Positions 1-8,667 of a stretch of DNA of 64,000 bases are shown one piece after another (the first letter of the stretch is position 1; the number at the start of each line of letters is the position of its first letter). Below the pieces are notes generated by a model. It worked only from the letters and a program-made list of their open reading frames with translations. It did no database searches and was not told the DNA's origin. The stretch is from positions 13,245 to 77,244 of the forward strand of contig DKYZ01000056.1 of the NCBI GenBank assembly GCA_002493515.1. The letters are read 5' to 3'. The position numbers were made by a program, and so were the translations under genes. The stretch is from Porphyromonadaceae bacterium UBA7087 (GTDB taxonomy: Bacteria; Bacteroidota; Bacteroidia; Bacteroidales; Muribaculaceae).

Positions 1-23
1 CATAGGGTAGAGGATATTTTTGC

Positions 24-31
24 CAAAGTTA
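24..31 (-). promoter_or_regulatory. -7 box of a promoter reading left out of the window
   Basis: On the minus strand this reads TAACTTTG, an exact match to the Bacteroidota -7 consensus TAnnTTTG. A possible ATG on the minus strand lies at 3-1, so it probably serves a gene that starts at the window edge and continues outside. No good -33 TTTG is seen at the usual spacing, which lowers confidence. Confidence 0.4.
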
Positions 32-64
32 GTGAAAAAATTCCGAAAAGAATATAAAATAGGC

Positions 65-2188
65 TTATTTTTCCGGAATTACGGTTAAGACACGGGGAAT
101 GAGCATTCTGGTGATGTCACCGAATCTCACTCTATATGCCTTTGAAGCCGCGTCATACGCCTCCACTATGCCGGTGCCGAAAACTTTGTGGCTGACAGAC
201 GTGCCGTTTGCAAGCGGGGCGTCGACATTCTCATACACCTCCGAATTCAGCGTCGCCACAAGATTGCGTGTGCCCTCCCTGAGTGCCGGATCAGGATTCC
301 CCTCTGTCTCAAGATAACATTCCGGAACCTCCGATATGAATCTCGACGGATATTTCAGGGCGCCGTTGTCATTGAGATAGCCCTCCGATTCGGAAAGATA
401 GAGCATATCGCGGGCGCGCGTGACAGCAACATACATAAGGCGCCTTTCCTCCTCCTCCCCATCCTTTCGACGCTCCCTTATAGAACGATGGTTGGGGAAT
501 ATTCCCTCTGTCAGTCCTATTACAAACACAGTAGGAAACTCAAGACCCTTCGACTGATGTATTGTCATCAGTCTTGTCTTCTCGGCATCCGGCTCACGGT
601 CCACATTTGTGTAGAGCGCGATTTCCTGAAGATACGAGTCAAGTCCCATGTCGGCCTCGTCCATCTTTGTAGCCTCGAATTCTTTCATGGCATTAAGGAG
701 CTCCGCTATATTTTCCAGACGCTCCTCCTGCTCATCCGTACGGTAGAGGTCAGACAGACCGGATTCTGTCATGAGCCAGTCGGTAAGGTCAGACACTCCC
801 TTCATGGACACTCTCTCGCGTGCGGAATCTATCAGAGACACAAACGACAGCAATGCGGGTCGTCTGAACCGTTTGTCTCCGATATGATCCCTGAGGGCTC
901 CCATCAGCGAGCGTCCCTCTTCCAGAGCCAGTGATTCCAGTGCCTTCATCGAAGCCTCGCCAAACTTGCGCGACGGAAGGTTGATGATACGCCGGAAAGC
1001 CATATCATCGTCATCGCTTGATATAAGCCTGAGATATGAGATGACATCCTTTATCTCCTTACGCTCGAAAAATCTGACGCCTCCCCACACCGAATATGGA
1101 ATCTGCTGTTTCAACAATGCCTGCTCAACAGTACGCGACAGGAACGATGAACGGTATAATATGGCGAAGTCGCTGTATTTCATCCCTTTGCCAACTCCTT
1201 CCGCTATACGCGACGCTATCATTGCCGCCTCTTCCTTTTCCGATTTGGCGTGATGATAGACCGGAAGACGTTCATTGAGCCGTCTTGTGAAAAGTTCCTT
1301 CTTTACGCGGTTGGTATTGTTGGCTATGATGAAATTAGCCACGTCAAGCACATCGGGAGTTGACCGGTAATTCTCATTCAGTATTATATCGGTCTTTGCC
1401 TTGAACTCGACAAAAATCTTTGGATTTCCGCCTCTCCATTCATAAATCGCCTGGTCGGGATCGCCTACTACGAAGAGATTGCCATGCTTCTCGCTCAATG
1501 CGTGAAGCAGTTTCCAGTCATCCCCGCTCAGGTCCTGCACCTCATCCACCATCAGGTAGTTGAGTTTGTCGGTCCAGTATTCCCTTGCGTCTTTGAAATG
1601 GTTGAGTATATACAGCGTGAAATACACCAGATCGTCGTAGTCAAGGGCATACTGCTTAAGCTGAAGACGTATGTATCTCACCGTTGCGTCGGGACATTGG
1701 GGAGAGGCTGCCGGGAGCAGATGCCCCTGTATGTATGCGTTTATGTCATATCCCTTATATGCCGCCACTCCTTTGAGGAACCTTTCCGCCGTGGTTTTCT
1801 TACGGTCTATCCCGAACTCCTGCATCGCCTGCTTGGCAAGGCTTTTGGCATCCTCCTCATCGATGATGAGGAAATTCTTCGGATAGCCTATGCGGTATAT
1901 CTCACGGCGCAGGAATTTCACGCAAAAGCTATGGATGGTGCATATGAAATCATTGACGCTGCCGCGGTCTACCATCGTGGATATCCTGCGTTTCATCTCC
2001 TGAGCCGCCTTGTTGGTGAATGTCAGGCACAGAATGTTGCCGGGTGATATTCCAACCTCGTTTACGAGAAAGGCGAAACGGTGGGCAAGGACGCGTGTCT
2101 TTCCGCTTCCGGCCCCGGCCACGACCCTTACTCTGCCTTCGGTGGACTCCACCGCCTTCTGCTGCTGTCTGTTAAGCGAAACGTCCAT
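65..2188 (-). CDS. UvrD/Rep-family superfamily 1 ATP-dependent DNA helicase
   Basis: 707-residue 3'-5' DNA helicase of the UvrD/PcrA family, which unwinds DNA in repair and removes proteins or stalled structures from DNA. Visible motifs: Walker A AGAGSGKT near residue 25, Walker B DEVQD near 215, the motif III region GDPDQAIYEWRGG near 243, HQSKGLEF near 555, and motif VI VAVTRARDMLYLS near 605. A small C-terminal domain (about 660-705, SHKVFGTGIVEAYD...) resembles the Tudor-like tail of PcrA. The length is close to the usual 700-780 residues. It is the last gene of a minus-strand run, 42 bases after ispF. Whether it is UvrD, PcrA or a related SF1A helicase cannot be settled from sequence alone, so no symbol is given. 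Confidence 0.93.
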   Translation of the reverse strand: MDVSLNRQQQKAVESTEGRVRVVAGAGSGKTRVLAHRFAFLVNEVGISPGNILCLTFTNKAAQEMKRRISTMVDRGSVNDFICTIHSFCVKFLRREIYRIGYPKNFLIIDEEDAKSLAKQAMQEFGIDRKKTTAERFLKGVAAYKGYDINAYIQGHLLPAASPQCPDATVRYIRLQLKQYALDYDDLVYFTLYILNHFKDAREYWTDKLNYLMVDEVQDLSGDDWKLLHALSEKHGNLFVVGDPDQAIYEWRGGNPKIFVEFKAKTDIILNENYRSTPDVLDVANFIIANNTNRVKKELFTRRLNERLPVYHHAKSEKEEAAMIASRIAEGVGKGMKYSDFAILYRSSFLSRTVEQALLKQQIPYSVWGGVRFFERKEIKDVISYLRLISSDDDDMAFRRIINLPSRKFGEASMKALESLALEEGRSLMGALRDHIGDKRFRRPALLSFVSLIDSARERVSMKGVSDLTDWLMTESGLSDLYRTDEQEERLENIAELLNAMKEFEATKMDEADMGLDSYLQEIALYTNVDREPDAEKTRLMTIHQSKGLEFPTVFVIGLTEGIFPNHRSIRERRKDGEEEERRLMYVAVTRARDMLYLSESEGYLNDNGALKYPSRFISEVPECYLETEGNPDPALREGTRNLVATLNSEVYENVDAPLANGTSVSHKVFGTGIVEAYDAASKAYRVRFGDITRMLIPRVLTVIPEK

Positions 2189-2230
2189 ACCGGTATCGGT
2201 TTGGGAATCCTGTCAGTCAGGTGAATTACA

Positions 2231-2707
2231 TCATTTGTATAGCGACGCCACGGCCATGGAGGCTATTCCCTCCTTGCGGCCTGTGAAGCCGAGACGTTCA
2301 GTGGTAGTGGCCTTTATCGACACGCAGTCGCGGTCTATACCGATGATTCCGGCCACACAGTCGAGCATCTGCTCCACATAAGGATTTATCTTGGGAGCCT
2401 CAGCCATGATGGTGACATCCACATTGCCGACCATCCAGCCTTTTTCTCCGACCAGCCGGCATACCTCGGCAAGAAGACGCTTGCTGTCGGCTCCTTTGTA
2501 AGCAGGGTCGGTGTCGGGGAAGTGATAACCTATGTCGCGAAGGGCGGCAGCCCCCAGGATAGCGTCACACAGTGCATGCAGGGCCACGTCGGCGTCACTG
2601 TGGCCGAGCAATCCCTCGCTATGCTCCAGGCGTATGCCGCACAGCCATAATTCACGTCCCGCAACAAGACGGTGTACGTCAAATCCCTGTCCTATTCTGA
2701 AATTCAT
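2231..2707 (-). CDS. ispF: 2-C-methyl-D-erythritol 2,4-cyclodiphosphate synthase
   Basis: 158-residue cytoplasmic enzyme of the non-mevalonate isoprenoid pathway. It converts 4-diphosphocytidyl-2-C-methyl-D-erythritol 2-phosphate to the 2,4-cyclodiphosphate with release of CMP. The N-terminus GQGFDVHRL carries the metal-binding Asp and His; GHSDADVALHALCDA (about residues 35-49) and DIGYHFPDTDP (about 57-67) are family hallmarks. Full length for the family (about 155-160). It lies 43 bases downstream of porV; from memory, porU-porV-ispF adjacency also occurs in Porphyromonas gingivalis. Confidence 0.97.
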   Translation of the reverse strand: MNFRIGQGFDVHRLVAGRELWLCGIRLEHSEGLLGHSDADVALHALCDAILGAAALRDIGYHFPDTDPAYKGADSKRLLAEVCRLVGEKGWMVGNVDVTIMAEAPKINPYVEQMLDCVAGIIGIDRDCVSIKATTTERLGFTGRKEGIASMAVASLYK

Positions 2708-2750
2708 CTCTTTTTGGTTTTTAGTCGTAGGGTGAATTGCTCGCTCGGCC

Positions 2751-3980
2751 TTATCTGCGTCTTTTCCCGAGAAGGTCTCTCAGGCCATCCATGTCGAATG
2801 TAAGCGTGAAACGCAATGTCTGGTCGAGAGGCGAGCTCTGGGCCGTGGCAAGCATATAGGAGGCGTCGAGCTGCACCACATTGAGCGAGAATCCGGCTCC
2901 GAACGCGAAATAGGAGCGTCCGCCCTTGTTGGCGTTCTCGTAATTGTATCCGGCGCGAACAAAGAACTGCTGGTTGTAGGCATACTCAGCTCCGAACGAT
3001 ACATTGATTTCCTGGAGCTCCTCCTTGAATCCGCCCGGAGCGTCGGTGAAACTCTTGAATATTCCTGTGAAAGGCGACATTGTCTCCCATTTCTCGACTG
3101 CATCGTCATATTCCTGCTGTCCCTCGGCCGTGCTTGTGTCGTAATCACGTTCCCTTGGCTTGGTCGGCACGAGAAGCTTGTTCAGGTCGAGCCCGAACGA
3201 CAATGTGTTATAGTCGGCAAGAGGGAACATGAACTGGGCGCCGAGTTTAAGGTTGGTCGGCAGGAAGGCATAGTTCTCTCCATGGTCATAGCTGACTTTC
3301 GTACCGATGTTGGATATGTTGAAACCCCAAGAGAACTGGCATTCGTTACGTCCGACCATGGGATATGTGACATAATAACCGGAGATGTCGGCACTGAAAG
3401 CGCTTGCCGCAGTATTGGATTCGCCGGTATAGGCGTCGTCATACGACAGGTCGGAAAGAATATATCTCAGCACGACTCCCATTGAGAATTTCTCTGAGAG
3501 CTTGCGGCTGTAGCCGAGGTCCAGGGCAAATTCGTAAGGGTTGATCGTCTGCATTGCGGCGTCGGAGCCTGTGTCGTCGAGGGTCACCTCTCCAAGGGAG
3601 AAGTATCTCAGCGAGGCGCTCAGGGCCTGGTTGTCGTTGCTTCCGAGTTTCCAGTATCCGGCGAGATTTGCAAGAAAAATATCGTTGACTATTTTTCTCA
3701 ACCAGGGTGTATAGGACAGGGAAAGACCTCCTGTGCTGTATCCGAACGCATATTTCGCAGGATTCCAGTACTGGGAGTTCATGTCCGGATCTGTGGCCGC
3801 CCCGAGGTTTCCGAGGCTTGAGCCGCGTGCGTCTGGGGCGATGCTGAGTGTCGTGACTCCCGTGTTGACCGGGTTGAACTCGTTGTCCTTGATGTCGTTC
3901 TCGGCAAAGGCCCCGAGCGGGCAGAGCAAAAGCGTGCCTCCGGCGGCGAATTTTAAGATATGGTTGTGATTGAATGTCAT
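2751..3980 (-). CDS. porV: Type IX secretion outer-membrane shuttle protein PorV (LptO)
   Basis: 409-residue outer-membrane beta-barrel. Signal peptide at about 1-26 (hydrophobic stretch ending GAFA). The mature start has the PorV-typical pattern TLSIAPDARGSSLGNLGAAT, then an N-P-A-K-Y motif, followed by alternating strands to a C-terminus before a basic tail. In P. gingivalis, PorV collects cargo from the translocon and presents it to the sortase PorU at the cell surface. It lies 119 bases downstream of the second PorU-like gene and probably belongs to the same transcription unit. Other members of the FadL-like PorV/PorQ group are possible, but the porU context supports PorV. Confidence 0.9.
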   Translation of the reverse strand: MTFNHNHILKFAAGGTLLLCPLGAFAENDIKDNEFNPVNTGVTTLSIAPDARGSSLGNLGAATDPDMNSQYWNPAKYAFGYSTGGLSLSYTPWLRKIVNDIFLANLAGYWKLGSNDNQALSASLRYFSLGEVTLDDTGSDAAMQTINPYEFALDLGYSRKLSEKFSMGVVLRYILSDLSYDDAYTGESNTAASAFSADISGYYVTYPMVGRNECQFSWGFNISNIGTKVSYDHGENYAFLPTNLKLGAQFMFPLADYNTLSFGLDLNKLLVPTKPRERDYDTSTAEGQQEYDDAVEKWETMSPFTGIFKSFTDAPGGFKEELQEINVSFGAEYAYNQQFFVRAGYNYENANKGGRSYFAFGAGFSLNVVQLDASYMLATAQSSPLDQTLRFTLTFDMDGLRDLLGKRRR

Positions 3981-4099
3981 TTGCGATATTTATGCAGATT
4001 CAATTGATAAAATGAAGACCGTGGTTATCCGACATATCATGTCTGTAATGCAAAGGTCTCTGAATATAAAAACTGAAATAAGATGCGATTATTGCCTCG

Positions 4100-7000
4100 T
4101 CAAATCACGGGAACGTATATAAGACGCGACTGCGACTTGTCGGTGGCCTGCCCTGTCTCCGCGATGTAGGCCCTGTATAATCCCGGCGACACGGTCTGGC
4201 CGTTTTTATCCTTGCGGTCCCATTGGCAGGAGTCGCCGTCGAACCTTGCGGAGAAGATCTCTTTACCCATGCTGTCGATGATTCTAAGCTCGGGATTGCG
4301 GGCCGTCCCGTGTATGAGAAACTCCATGCTGTCCTCAACCGCCTTTTCCGCCATATGCAGGGTGAACGATCCGTAGGCGCTCTCCCCTGTGGAGAAGGAT
4401 ACCTCTCCCATGGCAGTGTTGCCGTATATGTCGGCTATCTTCACCAGTGCGGAGTGGGTGCCTTCGGCAAGATCCGGCAGTGCGATCTCGCGCACAGCTC
4501 TTGAGGAGCCTTCGCTGAATCTTGGAGCCGCGTTGGAGAGCGGCAGCAGCCGGCCGTCGACCCTGAGCTCGAATCCGGGATTGAGGCTGCCTGACGAATT
4601 GCCAATGGCCGTGTCGTCGCTGGCTGTTACTGTCAGTATATTGGTCATGACGTCATAATCCATTGATTCAATCACCGGCGGTCTCCTGTCCTCCGGAATC
4701 TCCTTGTCCGGAGCCGTCAGCCTGCTCGTGAACGATCCGGCGGAGGAGATTTTCCTGTTTTCGTCGTAGGCGCAAAGATAGACCTTGACCTCCTGCCCGT
4801 TCCATTTTTCCATTTGCGTGGGAAGATAGACCTTGGCCTCAAGCCTGCCGTCGCTCACTTCTCCCGATCCTACGGCCACTACGTCGTCGGCATATGTGAC
4901 GGTGATTCTCTTATTGGGGTCTTTGCCGTCGTTTGTCTCATAATCGGCCGATACCTCCTGATATGATGGAGACGTGACTTTTACCGCCACGTGTCCGCTG
5001 AAACCGGAATCCAGGTCTCCTGTAGGAGTCATCACGTTCCCGCTCAGTGTAAGCTCGTTGCCGGCAGAGACTGTGGAAGGAGCCTGTGTTACTGAGATTT
5101 CCGAGTAGACCGTAGGCAGTCTGAGAGCCGGATCGCACATCAGATGGTAGGCAAGCTCGTTCTTGTAGGTAGACTTTGTCTTGGTGACGGCATATACCTC
5201 TCCGATGGTCGGAGCTACTCCGGGTTGCGGGGAGAGGTTGGCTGAATATAGGTTGGTGAAGAAAGACGTGACCATATCCATATTCTGCCCTGACCAGCTT
5301 GAACGGGTCGACAGCAGGGAGCCTATGAGTCCGTAAGGGGTCGAGACCACCAACTCTTCTCCCAGTCCACGTTGGCCGCGGTCGAAATTGGTGATGTCGC
5401 AGGCTGCGAATATCATGAATGGGAGTGTCGTGTTGCGGAGTTTGAAGATATCGCCTGAAGAGAAGAAGCACTCCTTTCCGAGCATCACTGAGGAGCCATG
5501 TCCGATATAAATGCCGAGATTCTTGCCCGAATTTATATAATCGATCATTTTAGTGCGCCCGCGCTCCTTGCCGTATGCGTCGATGGCGAGGGTGGAGCAT
5601 ATTGAATTGCCTCCGCTAAGGGTCTCGATAAGCTCGGTAAGCTTTATGGCCTGTTTGTCGTGGGTGTGGGAGTCGCCGACGCCACCGACGCTAAGGAACT
5701 CGTTGAGAGTGTATGAATGGTTGGTGTAGTCGAGATATTTCTTTATCTTCTCCACCATTGCGAACGCCTCCTTCTCGTTGTTGACGGGGAGAATGCCGAG
5801 CCCCACCTGCATGTTGGCTGTGTTGAGTTGTGCCGGATTCACATAATCATCCATGAAGCCGGCGAAATCGTTGGAGTTCATCGCCCCTTTCACTGCGTGG
5901 ATCTCGTCATCCTGCAGCGCAATGGCAGTCCCCTCTCTGGGTTCCTGTGAGGTTATTCCCCTTATGTCGCCCGATAATGGAGCGAGGATAAGGACGTTTC
6001 TCAGGGGCCGGTCGGTGTTGTCATAGAGTATCCGTGCGGCGCATCGGTATGCCATGGGAGAGGGCATGCAGGAACTGAACTCATCGTATAGCTCCTCGAT
6101 TTCAGCTATGGCTACGTTGATTCCGTCATAACTCCCGTGAAGGGACGCGAGCTCTTTTGCGGCATCTGAAAGGTCTTTGTTGGTTATTATGAGCAGTTCG
6201 GCGCCATTGGCCCATCTTTCCCTGAGGCGCGGTGAGCTTATCGGGGAATATGAAATCGGCGACATTTGTTTGCGCGAAAGGTCGGCAGTCAGATATAATG
6301 CAGTCTCGATATCTGATTTGACGCTGCAGAATGTCTTGCCCTCAGATGCGTCGCCAGACGCGACTACGACCGGGTTGCGTGGGTCTGTGACGTCCAGTAC
6401 AAGTGATTTGCCGTCATAGTCGATTCTGTATTCCTTCGATGGTTCAAGATGAAAGCCTATGCGGTTCTGCGCGTTTGAGTCGGAGAACGAGAACAGTGAC
6501 TCCGTGTTCATGGGATAGGAGAGAAGCCAGTAGTCAAGATTGGCATAGTCTATCTGGGTGTCGTCCGATCTGAAATCGACGAATACCTTGCCTTTGTCAC
6601 CCTTCAGCAGGCAGTTGGTGGCGAAAGCCCTGCGGGTAGTTACATTTGCCGAGGATGATTTGATTATGTTCAGAGTGCCTTCGGTGGCGTCCCCCTCGAT
6701 GCCGAACATCACTTTCCCGTTGATGGAGTTGTCGGCATAGAACACGCATTCCAGCACCCCGGGTGCCTGCATCGCTCCCGGAGCTGTCACGTCCCAGCTC
6801 TGCCTCGACGGGTTGCCGAGGGTGAAACTCTCTCCCCAGAATATGTTTCCCGACATTGTGCAGTTCTGGCTAAGGTCAATGTCATGGCAGACATATCCGA
6901 TGCCGCTGTCGAGTCTGGGTGACTGCCCGGAGGCATCGGTCGCGGATTTATCCGGCATCTCCTTCAGTGCCCATCCGGCGTCGCTGAGTATATATACGGA

Positions 7001-7411
7001 ATTTCTTGAATAGAGGTTGTCCTCCTTCTTTCGAAACGCTGCCCCCATGGGCGAGTTGCCGTCATATTCGAGCGAGAATCTCTTTGTGCCTGTGGCATAG
7101 AAATAGAGTTTGTTGCCCGCATGCCTCACGGCCACGGGAGGCGGTGTGGCTTGCAGCAACGGAGACCCTGACGGGTCGGTAAAATTCATAGGCATCATCT
7201 CTCCCCCGTAGCCGGCTACCCCGACCTTGGCGGGATCGGAAAAACCGAGTTCCTTCAGTTTCTCATAATCTATTTCATAAAGGCCCTCTCCGTCGAGTTC
7301 GATCTTGACGGCTGTCTCCCCCTCTTTCAGGGAGAGGGAGGGTATGTTTGTGGCCGCAGTTGCGGTAAGGGAGCAGGCGATCAATGCGAAGGTTATATTC
7401 CGAAAGGTCAT
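4100..7411 (-). CDS. Second PorU-like C25 (gingipain-fold) peptidase, paralogue of PorU
   Basis: 1103 residues: signal peptide (about 1-19, ending ATAAT), an N-terminal region matching that of the PorU at 8668-12120 (K-E-L-G-F-S-D-P-A-K-V..GYGG), a caspase-like C25 domain, and a C-terminal beta domain of sorting type ending with SPGLYRAYIAE. The catalytic pair is preserved: His638 in GHGSS and Cys671 in FAACDITNFD. The usual PorU wording around the cysteine (T/A-A-T-C-E-F-x-R-x-D-D) is not kept, so substrate choice may differ. It starts 12 bases after the FAH-like gene and lies directly upstream of porV. It could be a second sortase, a dedicated protease, or a diverged non-essential copy. Confidence 0.85.
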   Translation of the reverse strand: MTFRNITFALIACSLTATAATNIPSLSLKEGETAVKIELDGEGLYEIDYEKLKELGFSDPAKVGVAGYGGEMMPMNFTDPSGSPLLQATPPPVAVRHAGNKLYFYATGTKRFSLEYDGNSPMGAAFRKKEDNLYSRNSVYILSDAGWALKEMPDKSATDASGQSPRLDSGIGYVCHDIDLSQNCTMSGNIFWGESFTLGNPSRQSWDVTAPGAMQAPGVLECVFYADNSINGKVMFGIEGDATEGTLNIIKSSSANVTTRRAFATNCLLKGDKGKVFVDFRSDDTQIDYANLDYWLLSYPMNTESLFSFSDSNAQNRIGFHLEPSKEYRIDYDGKSLVLDVTDPRNPVVVASGDASEGKTFCSVKSDIETALYLTADLSRKQMSPISYSPISSPRLRERWANGAELLIITNKDLSDAAKELASLHGSYDGINVAIAEIEELYDEFSSCMPSPMAYRCAARILYDNTDRPLRNVLILAPLSGDIRGITSQEPREGTAIALQDDEIHAVKGAMNSNDFAGFMDDYVNPAQLNTANMQVGLGILPVNNEKEAFAMVEKIKKYLDYTNHSYTLNEFLSVGGVGDSHTHDKQAIKLTELIETLSGGNSICSTLAIDAYGKERGRTKMIDYINSGKNLGIYIGHGSSVMLGKECFFSSGDIFKLRNTTLPFMIFAACDITNFDRGQRGLGEELVVSTPYGLIGSLLSTRSSWSGQNMDMVTSFFTNLYSANLSPQPGVAPTIGEVYAVTKTKSTYKNELAYHLMCDPALRLPTVYSEISVTQAPSTVSAGNELTLSGNVMTPTGDLDSGFSGHVAVKVTSPSYQEVSADYETNDGKDPNKRITVTYADDVVAVGSGEVSDGRLEAKVYLPTQMEKWNGQEVKVYLCAYDENRKISSAGSFTSRLTAPDKEIPEDRRPPVIESMDYDVMTNILTVTASDDTAIGNSSGSLNPGFELRVDGRLLPLSNAAPRFSEGSSRAVREIALPDLAEGTHSALVKIADIYGNTAMGEVSFSTGESAYGSFTLHMAEKAVEDSMEFLIHGTARNPELRIIDSMGKEIFSARFDGDSCQWDRKDKNGQTVSPGLYRAYIAETGQATDKSQSRLIYVPVI

Positions 7412-7423
7412 GTTCGTAAAGGG

Positions 7424-8023
7424 TTATCTTATGGGTGTGGTGAGGATGATATCGTTTTCGTTTGTGGTTATCTCCAGGAGATGTCCCGGAGTCAGCTGCG
7501 TCTGCGCCGGAGAGAGGGCGCAGAGCACGAGGTCTCCCGTCTTTATGGTGTTTTCGCTCGAGGCGTATGCTATTGATTCGTTGATTGATGTCGTCATTTC
7601 CGTATGTCTCCATACAGCCTTGACTTCGCCGTCGAGTTTGAGGAGGAGGTCGGGAATCACCGGATTTCCGCCGGCATCAGAATCTGCCACCCGCATGAAG
7701 TCGCCTGCAATCAGCGAACGGTCGAACGCTATCGCGCTGTCCCAGGGGAGCCCCTGGCTGCGGAGGCTTTGCAGCATTCCGTTAGCCCGTATGGATATCG
7801 CGGCTGTCCATTCGGAGTAATACCGCGGAGCGAATCTGGGGGCTACGTTCTTTCCCAGCCTGTTAATCCTTAGGGCTACCGACAAGCGGGCGGTGAAGCA
7901 GGGGTCGAAATCAGGCACGAAGAACGGACGTTCGGAATAGAGCAGAGTGGAGTCAGGCAGCACACTCATGCATTTCGGAATGCCGCAGCCTGCATAATTC
8001 CCCTCCATACATAAAATCTTCAT
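7424..8023 (-). CDS. Fumarylacetoacetate-hydrolase-fold protein lacking metal ligands
   Basis: 199 residues resembling the C-terminal domain of fumarylacetoacetate hydrolase-family proteins of Bacteroidota: MKILCMEGNYAG at the start, PFFVPDF near 33, RINRLGKNVAPRFAPRYY near 52-69, GLPW near 91, ending in the short FAH-type core. In active members a His-Tyr-Glu-x-Glu motif and a later Asp bind the metal; here those stretches read CFTARLSVAL and AISIRANGM, with no Glu or Asp. It is therefore probably not a standard hydrolase. The start ATG overlaps the rex stop (ATGA, 8020-8023), so it is translationally coupled to rex. Longer upstream in-frame starts would run inside rex and are less likely. 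Confidence 0.75.
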   Translation of the reverse strand: MKILCMEGNYAGCGIPKCMSVLPDSTLLYSERPFFVPDFDPCFTARLSVALRINRLGKNVAPRFAPRYYSEWTAAISIRANGMLQSLRSQGLPWDSAIAFDRSLIAGDFMRVADSDAGGNPVIPDLLLKLDGEVKAVWRHTEMTTSINESIAYASSENTIKTGDLVLCALSPAQTQLTPGHLLEITTNENDIILTTPIR

Positions 8024-8661
8024 TTTGAAATTGCGTTTAGGCGGTTGTAAATCAGAGCGAGATGAGCGTAGATGGATGTGTTGGCCATTACTATGTCCTG
8101 CGCTACCTTCACCCGGTAGGGGGTGAAGTTCCATATGGCCTTTACTCCGGCGGCGATGGCTATGTCGGCGCATTCCTGGGCACATTCGGGCGGCACGGTG
8201 ATTATCCCTATCGAGGCTGGATTGCTGTCCATTATGTCGTAGATGTCGTCGATATGATGGATCGTTACCCCCGAGATGCCGCTTCCGGTCTTTTCAGGAG
8301 CTATGTCGAATCCGGCCACTATCCGGAGGCCGTATTCGGAAAGCCCCGAATCCCTGATCAGCGCCTGTCCCAGGCTTCCGCACCCTATGACGTAGGCGTT
8401 ATGGGTGGAGTGGAAGCCGAGAAAGTCGCCGAGGGCTTCTTTAAGGAGATTCACCTCGTAGCCGATGCGCGTCTTTCCTTTTATGTCGAGCAGCGACAGG
8501 TCTTTGGCTATCTGCGAGGCGTCGACATTGAGCGCACGCGAGATCTGGGTGGAGGATACGTATTCCATACCCTGCGTCTGGAGTATGTCGACATACGCGA
8601 GATACCATGGCAGACGCCTCAGCGACGGTTCCGGGAGAATAGGCGTTTCAGAGGTTGTCAT
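8020..8661 (-). CDS. rex: Redox-sensing transcriptional repressor Rex
   Basis: 213 residues. N-terminal winged-helix domain (about 1-80, with SSTQISRALNVDASQIAKDL), then a Rossmann domain with the NAD(H)-binding motif GCGSLGQAL near residue 94 and GFDIAPEK near 117; the C-terminus has the domain-swapped helix typical of Rex. Rex represses fermentation and respiration genes when NAD+ is high and releases DNA when NADH rises. It follows porU by 6 bases and overlaps the FAH-like gene, so it is co-transcribed with T9SS genes. No convincing Rex operator is seen in front of this operon. Confidence 0.95.
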   Translation of the reverse strand: MTTSETPILPEPSLRRLPWYLAYVDILQTQGMEYVSSTQISRALNVDASQIAKDLSLLDIKGKTRIGYEVNLLKEALGDFLGFHSTHNAYVIGCGSLGQALIRDSGLSEYGLRIVAGFDIAPEKTGSGISGVTIHHIDDIYDIMDSNPASIGIITVPPECAQECADIAIAAGVKAIWNFTPYRVKVAQDIVMANTSIYAHLALIYNRLNAISK

Positions 8662-8667
8662 ATTCTG

